NCBI GenBank assembly: GCA_028753945.1
Contig: JAPNXP010000001.1
Location: 1,788,501 to 1,852,500, forward strand
Direction of reading: 5' to 3'
Source: Hexactinellida sp. DTS-2022
Lineage: Eukaryota; Porifera; Hexactinellida
Length of the DNA: 64,000 nucleotides
This document shows, one piece after another, positions 1 to 11,500 of the stretch (position 1 is its first letter; each line of letters opens with the position of its first letter). The translations under genes and the position numbers were made by a program. Below the pieces are notes generated by a model. It searched no databases. It saw nothing but the letters and a program-made list of their open reading frames with translations, and was not told the origin of the DNA.

Positions 1-35
1 TAACGGGTGGATTTATTAAGCGGAGTTGACTGTAT
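1..35. repeat. Right end of a pogo-like MITE cut by the window edge
   Basis: The motif ATTAAGCGGAGTTGACTGTA matches the terminal motif of the complete element at 27231-27414 (ATTAAGCGGAGTATACTGTA). Only one end lies in the window. The rest of 36-317 shows nothing I can identify. Confidence 0.5.
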
Positions 36-317
36 TAATTGAAATTTGAATAGATTGGTACTTTTTCCGGATCTCGATTAAAAAGGAATTTCGACTATAG
101 TTCGCTTAAGTCAATGTAAATGCAATTTGAATAGTTTGAAATTACATTGGCTTCCTAGAAATGAGGAGTATCCATTCATCAAGTATAGTCAACTCCCTTT
201 ATAACTAAGTCCAAAAATAAAAGGAGGTAGAAGTAATTGAATTGCGAAAATAAACTATTATCAACAATAACGTTATAAATATTAAGGGAAATAGGTCACT
301 AAATAAAGTGTAGAATG

Positions 318-1190
318 CTATTTCTTGAAGTTAGAAGAAGGACAAATGTGTCTGTTGAGACATTTACTACAGAGAGGGTTAATAGGTCTACATATTTGCT
401 GTCCAAAGCCTACTAATAACCCATTTATTTCCGCCCAATACTCCCGTGGAAGCCAATCCTCCAATGCCTTTCTGGTCTGCTCGGGAACATCGGTGCTTTT
501 TGCTCCGGTCCATTTCAGTCTGTTGGAAATTCGATGCACATGTGTATCTACAGAGATGCCTACAGTCTTATTCCATGCTACGCTCATCATTAGTAGCGTC
601 ATTTTAGGGCCAACACCTGGGAGGGCAAGTATATCGTCATAATCGCCGGGCACATCATCAGCATATTTTTCATGCAGAATTTCTACAACCATTTTAATGT
701 GTTTTGCTTTAGTGTTTTTGAATCCAGCTGGTTGGAGTAATTGGGTCAATTCTTGCAAAGACGTATTTCTAATGTTTTCAATTGTCAGTCCATGACCTCG
801 TAGTTTGTCCATTACAAAGGAATTGGTGGTGTCCTTGGTTCGGCTAGAAATCATGAGCGAAATTAAAACATGGAAACGACTCACAGCAGGTGAAATTTTA
901 TCAGATAGGTTTGTTTGGACACCCATGGTATCAACAGGGGCTATTTTATATGTTCGCATGTTTTCTATATTTTCATATATTTCCTTCCAACCCTCCGGGG
1001 CAGTGACACCAATTACCTTTTTTCTTGTATTATTTTTCTTAGTTTTTTTTTCAAAGTATTCACTGGATGTGGTTGTCAATTTTTCGGGATTTGAATCAGT
1101 CTCAGCCTTCAGGGAAATTTTTACTTTTTTGGTTTTAATATCTGTTCGTTCATCTTCAGTCAAATTGAAGTGCTTTCTTTTAGATGCCAT
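318..1190 (-). CDS. NTHL1: Endonuclease III-like DNA glycosylase/AP lyase (NTHL1 family)
   Basis: Bifunctional glycosylase that removes oxidised pyrimidines in base excision repair. The 290-residue product starts at MASKRKHF. The frame is open upstream to about 1280, but the only earlier start there would be GTG, so the ATG at 1190 is chosen. The helix-hairpin-helix LPGVGPKM carries the catalytic lysine at about residue 196, and the catalytic aspartate in SVDTHVHR is at about 215. Four cysteines spaced C-x6-C-x2-C-x5-C (about 267-283) form the 4Fe-4S loop. The lysine-rich N-terminus (KRKHF, KTKKVK) looks like a nuclear signal. Length is close to the animal family's usual 300 or so. It is intronless as read. 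An upstream exon supplying a mitochondrial presequence cannot be excluded, because the open upstream stretch is basic. Confidence 0.93.
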   Translation of the reverse strand: MASKRKHFNLTEDERTDIKTKKVKISLKAETDSNPEKLTTTSSEYFEKKTKKNNTRKKVIGVTAPEGWKEIYENIENMRTYKIAPVDTMGVQTNLSDKISPAVSRFHVLISLMISSRTKDTTNSFVMDKLRGHGLTIENIRNTSLQELTQLLQPAGFKNTKAKHIKMVVEILHEKYADDVPGDYDDILALPGVGPKMTLLMMSVAWNKTVGISVDTHVHRISNRLKWTGAKSTDVPEQTRKALEDWLPREYWAEINGLLVGFGQQICRPINPLCSKCLNRHICPSSNFKK

Positions 1191-1321
1191 GATATATCTG
1201 AATTGTTTAATCAATGAATTAACTCTATTCGAGGTAACTTGGGTTATTTGTAACTTTTTATAAGCTATTCTGGAGAACACACCTATTGATATGCAAGTTT
1301 TAACAAATTCTCATGAAATAT

Positions 1322-1643
1322 CTACCTTATTATAGGAAATTAACGCGAATCGCTCCAAATCGCGTTAATTTCCTTCGGGTAATTTTCAGCACAGTTATAC
1401 AATTGATATGCAAAATTGCAAGCTACATGTTTTCTGATGTGCAAATGGGGGTATGACAGAATACCATGTCTATCAAGTAGATCGGAAGCCTATTTTAGGA
1501 GAAGAAATAGTAATTAATTAATTATTAATATTTATTCGCGATAATTTCATGTGATCTAAAAATGTTCTTCCCCTCAATCGCGTTAATTTCATGTTTAAAA
1601 AATATTTTCCAACAAATTGTGTTAATTTCCTATAATAAGGTAG
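1322..1643. mobile_element. MITE with about 28-bp terminal inverted repeats
   Basis: CTACCTTATTATAGGAAATT at the left is mirrored by AATTTCCTATAATAAGGTAG at the right, with one or two mismatches further in (TAACGCGA/TAACACAA). No coding sequence lies inside. The core motif AATCGCGTTAATTTC recurs twice internally. It occupies most of the space between NTHL1 and ARL2BP. Confidence 0.65.
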
Positions 1644-1857
1644 TATTTATGTAACATTTTAAGCATGCGTAGTAAATAGATAGAAAAACAAAAACGAACA
1701 ATTACAGTTGAATCAAATCCACCAAGTAGTGAATATATTTTGCAAATTTATTTCGATTGGACAAAAACACTTCACTAACAAGGGCTATGGCAAGGATAGT
1801 ACAATTTACAAGTTACAATTTCTAATAGTGTCCAGTGATGAATTGTTAATAGCCAAC

Positions 1858-2520
1858 TTAACTAAAATTAAATGATGACGTCATGATTAGGTCAGATAGG
1901 TCTAGAGCCTTCCCTTCCTTCTCTTCTTTATAACGTAGCATCAGATCCTTAAATGTGAGAAAGTCACTGAATGAGTGCAGGATCTCCATCACTCCCATAT
2001 CCACGCAATTCTGGTGAGAAGATAGCATTTTACTCATCCATTCCATAGAGAAATCTGGAATCTGAGTCTGCAGCTCTCGCTCTATATGTCCCTCTATACT
2101 AGACTGGTACTGCTGGAAGATATCCGTGTAATTTAGCTTATTTTCCTCTCCATAGTCGAAACAAGCGTAGAATTGATCAAAGAACTGATTCTGTAACTCT
2201 GCAAATTGTTCTGAAACCAAAATATCTTCTAATACTCCAATCGCTAAATTGAATTTGTGTAAGCACTTGTCCCAAATCGGGATTGCATGATGTGCAAATA
2301 TCTCCTCAGAGCCAGAATACACTACACACTCCGCGTCATCCATTCCTAAAATAACATGGTCCAGTGCTGAGCTGGCTAATGAGTTGGACTCACAGAAGTC
2401 GATAGCAATATCGCAAGGGTCAGCTATAGCGTCACTTCTACCCTCAGTAGTGATATTCAGCCCAGAACCATCTCCCGAAGGCAAATAGGATGCCATGGTA
2501 ACAGCTGATCTCACAAACAT
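1858..2520 (-). CDS. ARL2BP: ADP-ribosylation factor-like 2-binding protein (BART)
   Basis: Binds GTP-loaded ARL2/ARL3; in animals it acts at mitochondria, centrosomes and cilia. The 220-residue frame is intact. Residues about 90-210 follow the known family closely: IGVLEDILVSEQFAELQNQF, then FDYGEENKLNYTDIFQQY, then the C-terminal FLTFKDLMLRYKEEKEGKAL-DLSDLIMTSSF. The family is usually about 160-165 residues, so this copy has a longer, acidic N-terminus of about 80 residues with no recognised domain. A second ATG nine codons in (MASYLP) is an alternative start. No intron is needed. The gene sits between NTHL1 and the 3' end of TIMELESS on the same strand. Confidence 0.9.
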   Translation of the reverse strand: MFVRSAVTMASYLPSGDGSGLNITTEGRSDAIADPCDIAIDFCESNSLASSALDHVILGMDDAECVVYSGSEEIFAHHAIPIWDKCLHKFNLAIGVLEDILVSEQFAELQNQFFDQFYACFDYGEENKLNYTDIFQQYQSSIEGHIERELQTQIPDFSMEWMSKMLSSHQNCVDMGVMEILHSFSDFLTFKDLMLRYKEEKEGKALDLSDLIMTSSFNFS

Positions 2521-3312
2521 GTTAATAAACGCAATAGAGTATATTAAATGTATTCAGTAAAAACGTCAATTGACAGATGAGAGGGTCTCTAGTCGAATTT
2601 TATTTCCATTTAGATAGACCTTATTGAAAATCAGTGATTAAAGTTTGAAATATTGAAAATGTTACCCAAATAATGCATACAGATTCATATTGATTGTGTC
2701 TTCATTAATATGTGCAATTTGCATTAACATATTTGCATATTTGATATATAAATATTGAATCGATGTAGATTTTCATAAATTATAAATTTCAAAATAACAA
2801 AGAATCTTATTAGAAAATTAAAAAAATAAAATTTGTATTTAGTGGATTTGTTTACGTTTTAGTACTTATGCTAAACGACAGTATATGGTATACCTTACCT
2901 TGTTCAAATAAAAGTAATAATATATATATATGTACTTGTATGTACCTTATTTGTTGATGTCTGTTTTCATACAGTGGAGCTCGGTTAGTACCTAGTTCAG
3001 TACGTACTTGGGCTTAGTACGTACTATAAACAAAGTTTGTCAATTTATAAGTATATCTATGTTGTGTCAACTCGGTAGTACGTACACTTGGATAATACGT
3101 ACTAATTTTTCTCTACGGAGGGGGTAAGTACTAACATAATTCTACTATATATTCATTGAATGCATTGATGACTGCCACTTCTATCAAATCATAAATATTC
3201 AATCAACCATCAATTTTTGCATTACATTAGGATTTCTATTAGCAACTTGCAAAACTCAGAGTAGATAAGCATAATCCTCAATACATCTCATTGCCAATAG
3301 ATGATGTTATCA
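2521..3312. other. Intergenic region, ARL2BP to TIMELESS 3' end
   Basis: AT-rich and without a coding frame. From about 2972 there is ACAGTGGAGCTCGGTTAGTA followed by several GTACGTAC-type repeats up to about 3130. This resembles one end of a pogo/Tigger-type MITE (compare AACCGAGTTCTACTGTA at about 36697). No matching right end was found, so it is left unclassified. Confidence 0.4.
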
Positions 3313-5541
3313 TTAATCTCCATCATCATCACTTTCTTGTATGTACCGTACCTTTTTAAGGTTGAATCGCTCCTCTTTCTGACAAGACACTCCATCTTCA
3401 CTGTCCTCGGAGTCCAGTCTGGCCCTCTTCCCCCTCGCGCCCCCTGTGTCTTCGTCACGGAACAAGTGATCGGGTTCCTCGTCCGAGTCCTCAGAGAGAC
3501 GGGCAGACAGTCTCTGGAGCTTGTAGTGCAGAGGTTGCGAGGTCTCCAGGCTGTCTCCAGTCGGGTCAGACCCGGAGTCGCTGTCGTATAGCCTCTTAAT
3601 AGAGGGTTTCATTTTGGATATGGGGGGAGAAGGGACCAATATATCATGCAGTGACTCTACTTGATTGCTAGTGATAAATTCTCCATCGCTTAAGTCTGAA
3701 TCACTGAGGAACTCTTTGTTCTTAAATGTGTTAACCTTCTTCTGTGCAGTTGATTTCGTCTTCTCCAACAACTTAGCAAGAGCAGGTCTCTTCTGTTTAA
3801 CAAACTTAGTATTTAGAATGGTTGGCACAGATGGAGGATCCTCAGCTGACAGCTGAGAAGAATCAGACGAGTTTTCAAACTCTGACAAATCAGAATCGGG
3901 ACTCTCAGAAACGTGCACTTCTTCCAATGGCTCTGTAATATCAGCTTCATAATGTAATTCTGGTATTTCTCCGGATAGAAGATCAGCGCAAGTAATAAGT
4001 TCCTTTGGTGTTATTTCTGAAGGGATTCTCCAGAACATCTGTCCCGTATCGGGTTCTGCCATGGACAGAGCTCGCATCAAGTCTAGGAATACCTGAGACT
4101 CCAAAGCCCTTCCTAACTCCAGGCTATTCGCTACCAGAGGGACGGCATCCCAAACAGGATCCAATTCTCTATCCTCTGCTTCCTCTCGTAGAGATTTATC
4201 CAGCCACTTCAGACCAGGCAGCAACTGCTCATCTGCGTGAACCGACTCGTATAAAACAATTGCTTTTCTAAGATTTAAATTATTGCTAATTGTCCGGGCA
4301 GATTTGGAAGTATTTCCAACAGGAGGGTTTACACTCATGTGCTTCTTCTTGTTAACACGTTTTGGTTTTGGTTTGGATAATAAGCAGTTTTCAGATTTCT
4401 CTTCAGTCGTTTTAACTGCACCAATTCCTAACTTTTTCATCATGGTATTCACTTCTTTCTCACTCCTGCCGGGAAAGTGAGAAGCAATGCTCTGTGATGC
4501 ACCTTCCTGGTCTCCGTATACGGAGCACAGCTCCCGCAGTCTCTCCTCTTCCTCTTCTGACCACTCTCGCTTCTTTCGGGTCTGAACTTTGGCAAAGTCA
4601 GTCTTCTCGGCAATACCAGAGCTTATAAGTTTCTTCTTAATCTGTCGCTCTGTTTTGCTTGTCATTTCTGCAGCAATCTCACTCAATGCTCTATCGCAAC
4701 CTTTGTACTGCTCCCAGAGGGAGCCGAGTTGAGTTGTATCTTCTTCAGACCACAAGTGCTGAGATACTTTGCTATCCCTCATGCTTTCAACAGTCCCGTA
4801 GCCGAGTTCTATGTCAACACAATCATTTTGAGATTTCCCAAACAAAATTTCCACAAACAAGCATGGATTTTGACGCACGGCAATGAAGAATCGGTTCAAA
4901 ACATGGATTGCGAACAATTTGAGTTCTTTATAACGCGACGCGTTAGATTCGTCTAAGATGAACTGGAATACCGAAAAGATGGAGATTTGGTAGAGGAGGG
5001 GAATCTTCTTACATTTGTAACATATCCTGTGTAACATCTTAACAAGAGCGTGGTTTGTAAAGTCAGTATTGAAACTGTATTGAGAGAGAAGGAAGCAAAA
5101 AGCTGCAATAATCTTTTGGTGACAGAACTTAAGAGAGTACGTGAAGAGATCAAACTCCCCTTCTCTCTTCTGCTCAGGAACATTCTCTTCAAATTCTTCG
5201 TCATCTGGCATCGCCTCGGAGTCGGACACGTTGGTGTGAGAAATAATAGGCCGAAGATAAATATCTTGCAGCCGCTTTAACTCGTCAATACAGGTGGAGT
5301 CTCTTGGACCGAAATCGTCTCTCGGCCAAATCTCCCTCGCTGCCCTCAGCGTGGCCACAGCTCTCTCCATGTCTCCTCTGCGGAGACAGGCCTGCGTGCG
5401 AGATAGCGCCTCTTGTATCTGTTCCTCTTCGTAGTCTTGCCTTGTAGCGTCAAACAGCCCCTCAATCTCCAGCTGATCAATTTCTCCAGATTCTGCTTCT
5501 AAGAGTCTGAGCAACTCGTATTGCATTTTATCCCATTCAAT
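3313..5541 (-). CDS. TIMELESS: TIMELESS exon 7 (C-terminal half, stop codon)
   Basis: Residues about 561-1302. The acceptor is ...CATTTAG before ATTGAATGGGATAAAATG, so the exon is entered in phase 0 and the later in-frame ATG is not a gene start. It contains the TIMELESS core (LRAAREIWP, FLVEILFGKSQNDCVDIELGY-type segment) and two Myb/SANT-like stretches (HLWSEEDTTQLGSLWEQYKG and REWSEEEEERLRELCSVYG). It also has the conserved WLDKSLREEAEDRE...GQMFWRIPSEITPKEL region and a long Ser/Asp-rich acidic tail. Confidence 0.9.
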   Translation of the reverse strand: MEWDKMQYELLRLLEAESGEIDQLEIEGLFDATRQDYEEEQIQEALSRTQACLRRGDMERAVATLRAAREIWPRDDFGPRDSTCIDELKRLQDIYLRPIISHTNVSDSEAMPDDEEFEENVPEQKREGEFDLFTYSLKFCHQKIIAAFCFLLSQYSFNTDFTNHALVKMLHRICYKCKKIPLLYQISIFSVFQFILDESNASRYKELKLFAIHVLNRFFIAVRQNPCLFVEILFGKSQNDCVDIELGYGTVESMRDSKVSQHLWSEEDTTQLGSLWEQYKGCDRALSEIAAEMTSKTERQIKKKLISSGIAEKTDFAKVQTRKKREWSEEEEERLRELCSVYGDQEGASQSIASHFPGRSEKEVNTMMKKLGIGAVKTTEEKSENCLLSKPKPKRVNKKKHMSVNPPVGNTSKSARTISNNLNLRKAIVLYESVHADEQLLPGLKWLDKSLREEAEDRELDPVWDAVPLVANSLELGRALESQVFLDLMRALSMAEPDTGQMFWRIPSEITPKELITCADLLSGEIPELHYEADITEPLEEVHVSESPDSDLSEFENSSDSSQLSAEDPPSVPTILNTKFVKQKRPALAKLLEKTKSTAQKKVNTFKNKEFLSDSDLSDGEFITSNQVESLHDILVPSPPISKMKPSIKRLYDSDSGSDPTGDSLETSQPLHYKLQRLSARLSEDSDEEPDHLFRDEDTGGARGKRARLDSEDSEDGVSCQKEERFNLKKVRYIQESDDDGD

Positions 5542-8500
5542 CTAAATGGATTTATTATGGATCATATAAATACTTGTTCAAGTTAAAATAAAAAGAGGTT
5601 ATTATTTTTGTATTTCTAACATTCCGCCTGTAATTGTTTCATTCATGGATAATGAAGCAGTAGTAGTTGCGGAATTATTCAAATCGTAGAGATGTTTAGG
5701 AGTTTATAATTCCCTTTTAGATAGCAACTAAGATCGAGAATCTAGAGACATAACGATTCAACTAATAAGAACCATCTCTCTTTGACTCTTATGATAATGC
5801 TACAAAATTATATAATTATGAACATTGTATGCTCTACTCCCCAGTATACGTATATAAATACCTCAAGTTGTTCCCTGGTAGGTTCGTCTATACGAATCTT
5901 CCTTTTATACAAAACTTTCTTCTTCTTGGCTCTACCTTTCTTCTGTACCATGAGACTGCTGGCCTGAGTGAACTTCTCGAGCAGTCTCAAGAACAGATGC
6001 AGACTGTCCACTAAGGTAGCCAGATAGGATCTACTCTGGACTGAGGATTTGTATTCCTTAAGCAGAGAAGGGAACATTTCTCTGAACTCAGACATGTAAA
6101 ATATATTCGTTTGTAGTATTCTCGCATTCTCTCTGTACACATTCTGCTCGGAGCACTGCATGGCTTGTAAGTAGTTCAGTAGTTCTCTCAGAGCTGAGAC
6201 ACAGCGGTGTAGTCGTCTTCCCCATTTCTCAGATTCGTCTTTCGCCAATAGCATGCTCTCCTGGTAGCAGTACACCTGCATGAGTATTCGGAGATTAACT
6301 AACCAGTAGAGAAATACTTAACCAGCGATAATTCAATGATTAAATTCCTAACCGTAGCTATTCTTCCACAAATAAATACAGTATTATCGAAATTTATCGG
6401 ACTATTATCGGATCATATTATGGGTAACAATTCTATTTATCAGCAATGTAAAGTATTGGTAAAATAACATATTCTACTCAAAAAAATCTTCTTCTAAAAC
6501 GGCTGTAAATGTATTCGATATATATCTTGTGTGTGTATACATGAAGAGTCTACCAGTATTACGTATCACAGGTATTAAAGTATTGTTAAAATATGTTTAA
6601 GAAACAGCCAACACTAACCTGCTTTACCAGGTAGGTAAATATCGACACATCCAGTGTCTCCCTCACCAGATCTAATCTGAAGGAGTATAGCCTATTAAAC
6701 TCCATAAAGAATTGTATTGCCCACAGGTAGTATGTGTCATAATGGTCTTCAAAACTAGAATCTGTGTCGTGAAGAAGGCGCCCTCTAACAGACTTCATGA
6801 ATGGATTGTAAGAATGTTCTAGAATGCCTAGTGCCAATTCTCCCAGCGCTCTCCTCACGCTAGAGATAGAAGCGCGAGGAGAAGGGTCATCCTCAATCGG
6901 ACGAAACTTCTTAGCTTTCCTTCTAGGAATCTTGTTGGTGTCGTAAGAGAATGAATTAACGCTTGCTAGAGGGGCGTGGTGTATGCGATTCTTATCAGAA
7001 AGAGATTTATCAGAAAATACCTAAAAGTTGAAAACTGTAATAAAAACTGAATACCTCGAAGCATAAGCAGTATGGTACTGTGAGAATTGGATTTAGTGAC
7101 AAATTTGTTATACACTTTTTATTTAACTTAAGACTAACATGATCCTTATACTATTTTGGAGCCAGTATTCTGTGAAAAGTAGCTTCGTATTCAATTATAC
7201 AACATCTTGCATTTAGAAATTAGAGTATTTACTAGAATAGCAACCTAGGCAGGGTTTTTTCTAGGGGGGGCGCGGGGGGCAATTGCCCCCCCTCCAAGTT
7301 CTTTTGCCCCCCCTCCCGGTTTTCTGCCCCTGTAGGATATTTCAGCACGCCCCCCCTTATACTCATAATCTTTCAAATTGACCCCCCTTTTAAACAATCC
7401 TAGAAAAATCACTACTAGGCGATTATTAATTTTAGCCGCCCGCAGGTGGACTAAAATTAATTTGCTCTTTTGATATTGGGATATACATTAAATACCATTA
7501 ACTTATTAACCAACTCCCCTCAAGCGGTTATGTGATATTTTTTATTTCTGGATATTCCTAGTTACCTAGGAATGTGTTGGTATATTTAGCATTTAAATAC
7601 AATTAATAACTTTTAATTCCTTTAGGGGATGATTATTCGGGATAGGCGATTATTCGAATTGGGGCTACTATTCGAGCAAATACCATAGTAATGATTAGTA
7701 TCTAATTTGGATTGTAATGGGAATGGAGTACTATAGTTTCTTCAGAATCTTGGTAGTATTCTACTTAATCAAGAAAGTTAAACCACTGATATTTAAGCTA
7801 AATAAGGTAAGATGAGTACAGATATGAATATAGACATAGTGATAAGTGCTGAATAAATATAGCATATAAGTTCTTGCTAATCACACATAATTAAGGAATT
7901 AATCCACCAGTCTAGCTTCAGCCCAGGCGTTACGTATTGCCTCCTCCACGCGTAGCACCTCAGGGTGCTGAATGCGAGTCGGCTCACCGTCCTTGTTGGA
8001 GTCGGCATCATCCGCATATATTACGAGACTGTGTCCGCGGCAGCAACACAGAAAGCCAGGAGAAGTGCGCACCTCCATATCCTTCAAGAATCTAAAGTCT
8101 ATAAAGTCTCTTTCAGTCTTGCCTAGGAGTTTGCATGGAGCTGGAAATGAAGTGTATCTGAGGCCTTGGGGGGTAACTCTCCAATGAACCTTGGCCACAC
8201 AGCAGCGACATATATACCTAAACAGGTATTGGAAGCAATTATCAGAATAAGCGCAGCTTAAGTGCGGGGTTGTGCCCTCCCATAGCGTTGCAGATCGTTC
8301 TTGTTGACGCTTCTTTTTGTGTAGAATAGTTGCATACTCCAGGAACATAATCCTGTCTCCTAGCAACATAGCTCCTAGCTCTTTGAGGTGACTATCGGTG
8401 AGAGATAGTAGGACAGATCCTGTTATTCTATTTTCTATGAATACTTCGGAACAGTAGGCGAACCCGAGAGGAACCAAGAAATTATCTGACACGTCTTTCT

Positions 8501-11500
8501 CATCCCACTCACGGACTTTGCCTAGCTCTAGGTTCTTTAGAACGGCATCCGCGTCCTCTCTACTGATAGTAGGCCTGGGTTCGTATGTGATGCCAGATTT
8601 CATTTGTGCCAGTGACTAAAATCATTATTGTCGAAAGAAAAGGCATTTATCGGTTGCAAACAAAGATGAAGACTTTGGACAGTCCATATTGTCTGGTGAT
8701 AGATAGAGGGACTCATAGAAATGACCTTAGTGAGCTTCTTAACATAAAATGACAAAATAGGATATAATAAGATAAGATAGACAATAGTTATTCCATAATT
8801 GTATAAAGGTGGAATTCCTAAAATGAAATGTTAACAGAATGAGCAAAGTATACGTATATTAAATCAGTTATCACTTAATACTATTTGTATTTGACCCCAG
8901 CCCTGATATAAGGTCGGGGAAAGTAAATGAAAGCTGTATGAAAAAGCGTCAGCTTTGCGAACCGTACACTTTAACATAATTTAATTGTTAAAATTTCTAA
9001 GGTGTAGCCACAAGAGTTTGAATCAGCATATCTATATTATTAAATCTCGATTGTTGTTTGTGTGTGTGTGTGTGTGTGTGTTTGTTTGTCCGGATTGTAT
9101 TAAAGTGATTGGGGGAATAGAAACCGCAATTAATATTGGGATATAAACTAACTTTCAAATGTTATAATTGGTAAACAAATGTTATAATAGGTAAACAAGT
9201 ATGCTGAACACGAATTTCGCGTTTATAAATTTCTAATATGAATATTTGTTGTTGTTGTCTACACAAAATAGGTAAACAAATTAATGAAAATTCAAAACCA
9301 ACCTAGGAGTTAGCTTTCAACGAGTATTATAGGTAAACAAGTATGCTGAACACGAATTTCGCGTTTAAAAATTTCTCATATGAATATTTGTTGTTGTTTA
9401 CACAAATAGGTAAACAAATTAATGAAAATTCAAAATCAACCTAGAAGTTAGCTTTCAACGGGTATTATAGGTAAACAAGATGATGAACACGATTTTCGCA
9501 TTTATAAAATTCTAATATGAGTATTTGTTGTTGTTGTTGTTGTTTACACAACTAGGTAAACAAATTAAAAAAAATTAAAAATCATAACGTCCCTTTCTAC
9601 CATTTCCATGGTAGAAAGTGTGAGGAGTAAGGCCGCACAGCGGCCGTTAACTTGAGGTGCGTAGCACCGATCTGTCGCAAAGCGACCGAGACCGAAGGGC
9701 TCGTGTAATATAAAACAGACAGTAAGAAACTAATTATTTAATCATAATGTTTATACTAACACAGGCAAATTGTAATGCATACCTCGTAGGTGCCTCCAAA
9801 TCTTGAATGCCTTGTTCCTAAGGAACGGATGGTTTGCTTTTTCTGTTTCATCTCTTTCTCTATCAGATTAGCTAACAAATCTGATTCTGTGTTACGTGCT
9901 GTGGGTTGCTGGCTGCTGCCATTGGGACAACAACTCACCAGGTCTCTTGGAGATGACTGTCTGAAAATGAGATATAATATCTCCAGGACAGTCAAACAGA
10001 GAGAACGTTCATCTGGTGATGAGGAGAGATAGAGCAAGAGCTAGACAATGAAGTACAACTTGAAATAGTTAACTTTATAACATTATGAAACTGAACACAA
10101 TCAGTCCCTCAAGTCCCAGAGAACTTTTTCTTCCCATCTGAATGGAGTTCATTCAGATAAAAAATAGGTCTCGATTGTGATTCATTTACAGTACTGAATA
10201 TGTACCTAGATTAAAGTGCACCCTAATTTCTAAATTATAGAGTTGACATCCGCTATCTCGAACCCTCAGGGGAAATCAAAATCAGTTCGGGATACCGAAT
10301 AAATAAATATATGGATGCCCCATTATGTGACAAAAATGTTACATTATAGTACATAATATAAAAAACACTTTTTTCGTCTATCCAATTCGTTTATTATTTA
10401 GCTGAGAGAAATTATAATAAATGTCCAGATGCTGTAGGTTTAAAACGAAGTAAATACAAAAGAGAAACATTCTTTGTGTCTATATTTACTCAAGATAATT
10501 CGAAAATCTTAAAAGTTCGAGTTAAAGAGCTGCAATTTTCAAGGGAAATATAAAAGCGTCGAGATAAAGGACACCGAGAAAGCGAACTGTGTTTTCAAAT
10601 CCTAATAGTAAAACGAGGGGAAATGAAATTCGTCATAGTGAACGTCAACTGTAGATAGAGACAACTCCACCTAGTTGGGACACCGGTTAATCTGGACATA
10701 CAGTCGAACCTCCCCTATCCGGGCAGCCTCGTCCGGAGGGTGCCCATAACTTAGAAATTTCCCGGATCTCGGAAATAACCATAATATCTATTGTATAATC
10801 AACTAGTGTTTGTGGTCTGATGTCTCAAAACAATTGTCTAACCTGATACGCACCTCCGACATCGGATCTTGGTAAATTTTACCCAAGGAGTTCATAAATT
10901 TCGAAAATGAATCGTATTTAAAGTAGCGAAATTTCCATATGCCCAAATCCAAACAATTATATACTGCCCAGATAAGGGTGGTTCTATCTTTAGTAACGTG
11001 TTTGACATTCAAATCTGCAAATATAAACTAAATTTCGGGGCTAATTACCAAAAAAATGGCGATTTAATTTTGAACTTAAACAAAAATGTTGCCGGGTTGA
11101 TAGAGGTGTCCGGAACTTGGAGATCCGGATGTTGGAGGTTTGACTGTACTATATATATTACTCAATATGTACGGATATAGCATGCTCACTTTGGTATTTT
11201 GCTAAATTGGGGCAAGTTCTTAATATTCTAGTTCTAGTGAGACCATAAAACAGATTCGCTTTATCAAATTAAGATACTAATTAATTTATTAATTAAGGAG
11301 CGAATTATGAAATATAAGAGCTGGATACTATTCATACTAATCGCTTTTGTTGTAATACAGATAGCTGTGTCGCTCTTATATCATCAACTAAGTCCCAACC
11401 AAAAGTTACCAGCTGTATCAGAATTTGGATTTGAAGAGTACCGTATCGAAGTTAATGCTATACCGGGATACACATGGTCTCATTACAAAAAAGAATGGAA

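Noticed and set aside
3313..5526. Stand-alone 737-residue Myb-like gene
   Set aside because: Its first ATG is internal. The frame opens at an acceptor (5541) and continues exon 6 in phase, and the sequence is the C-terminal part of TIMELESS.
10803..11012. 69-residue minus-strand frame
   Set aside because: Lies inside a TA-flanked MITE, with no domain; likely chance.
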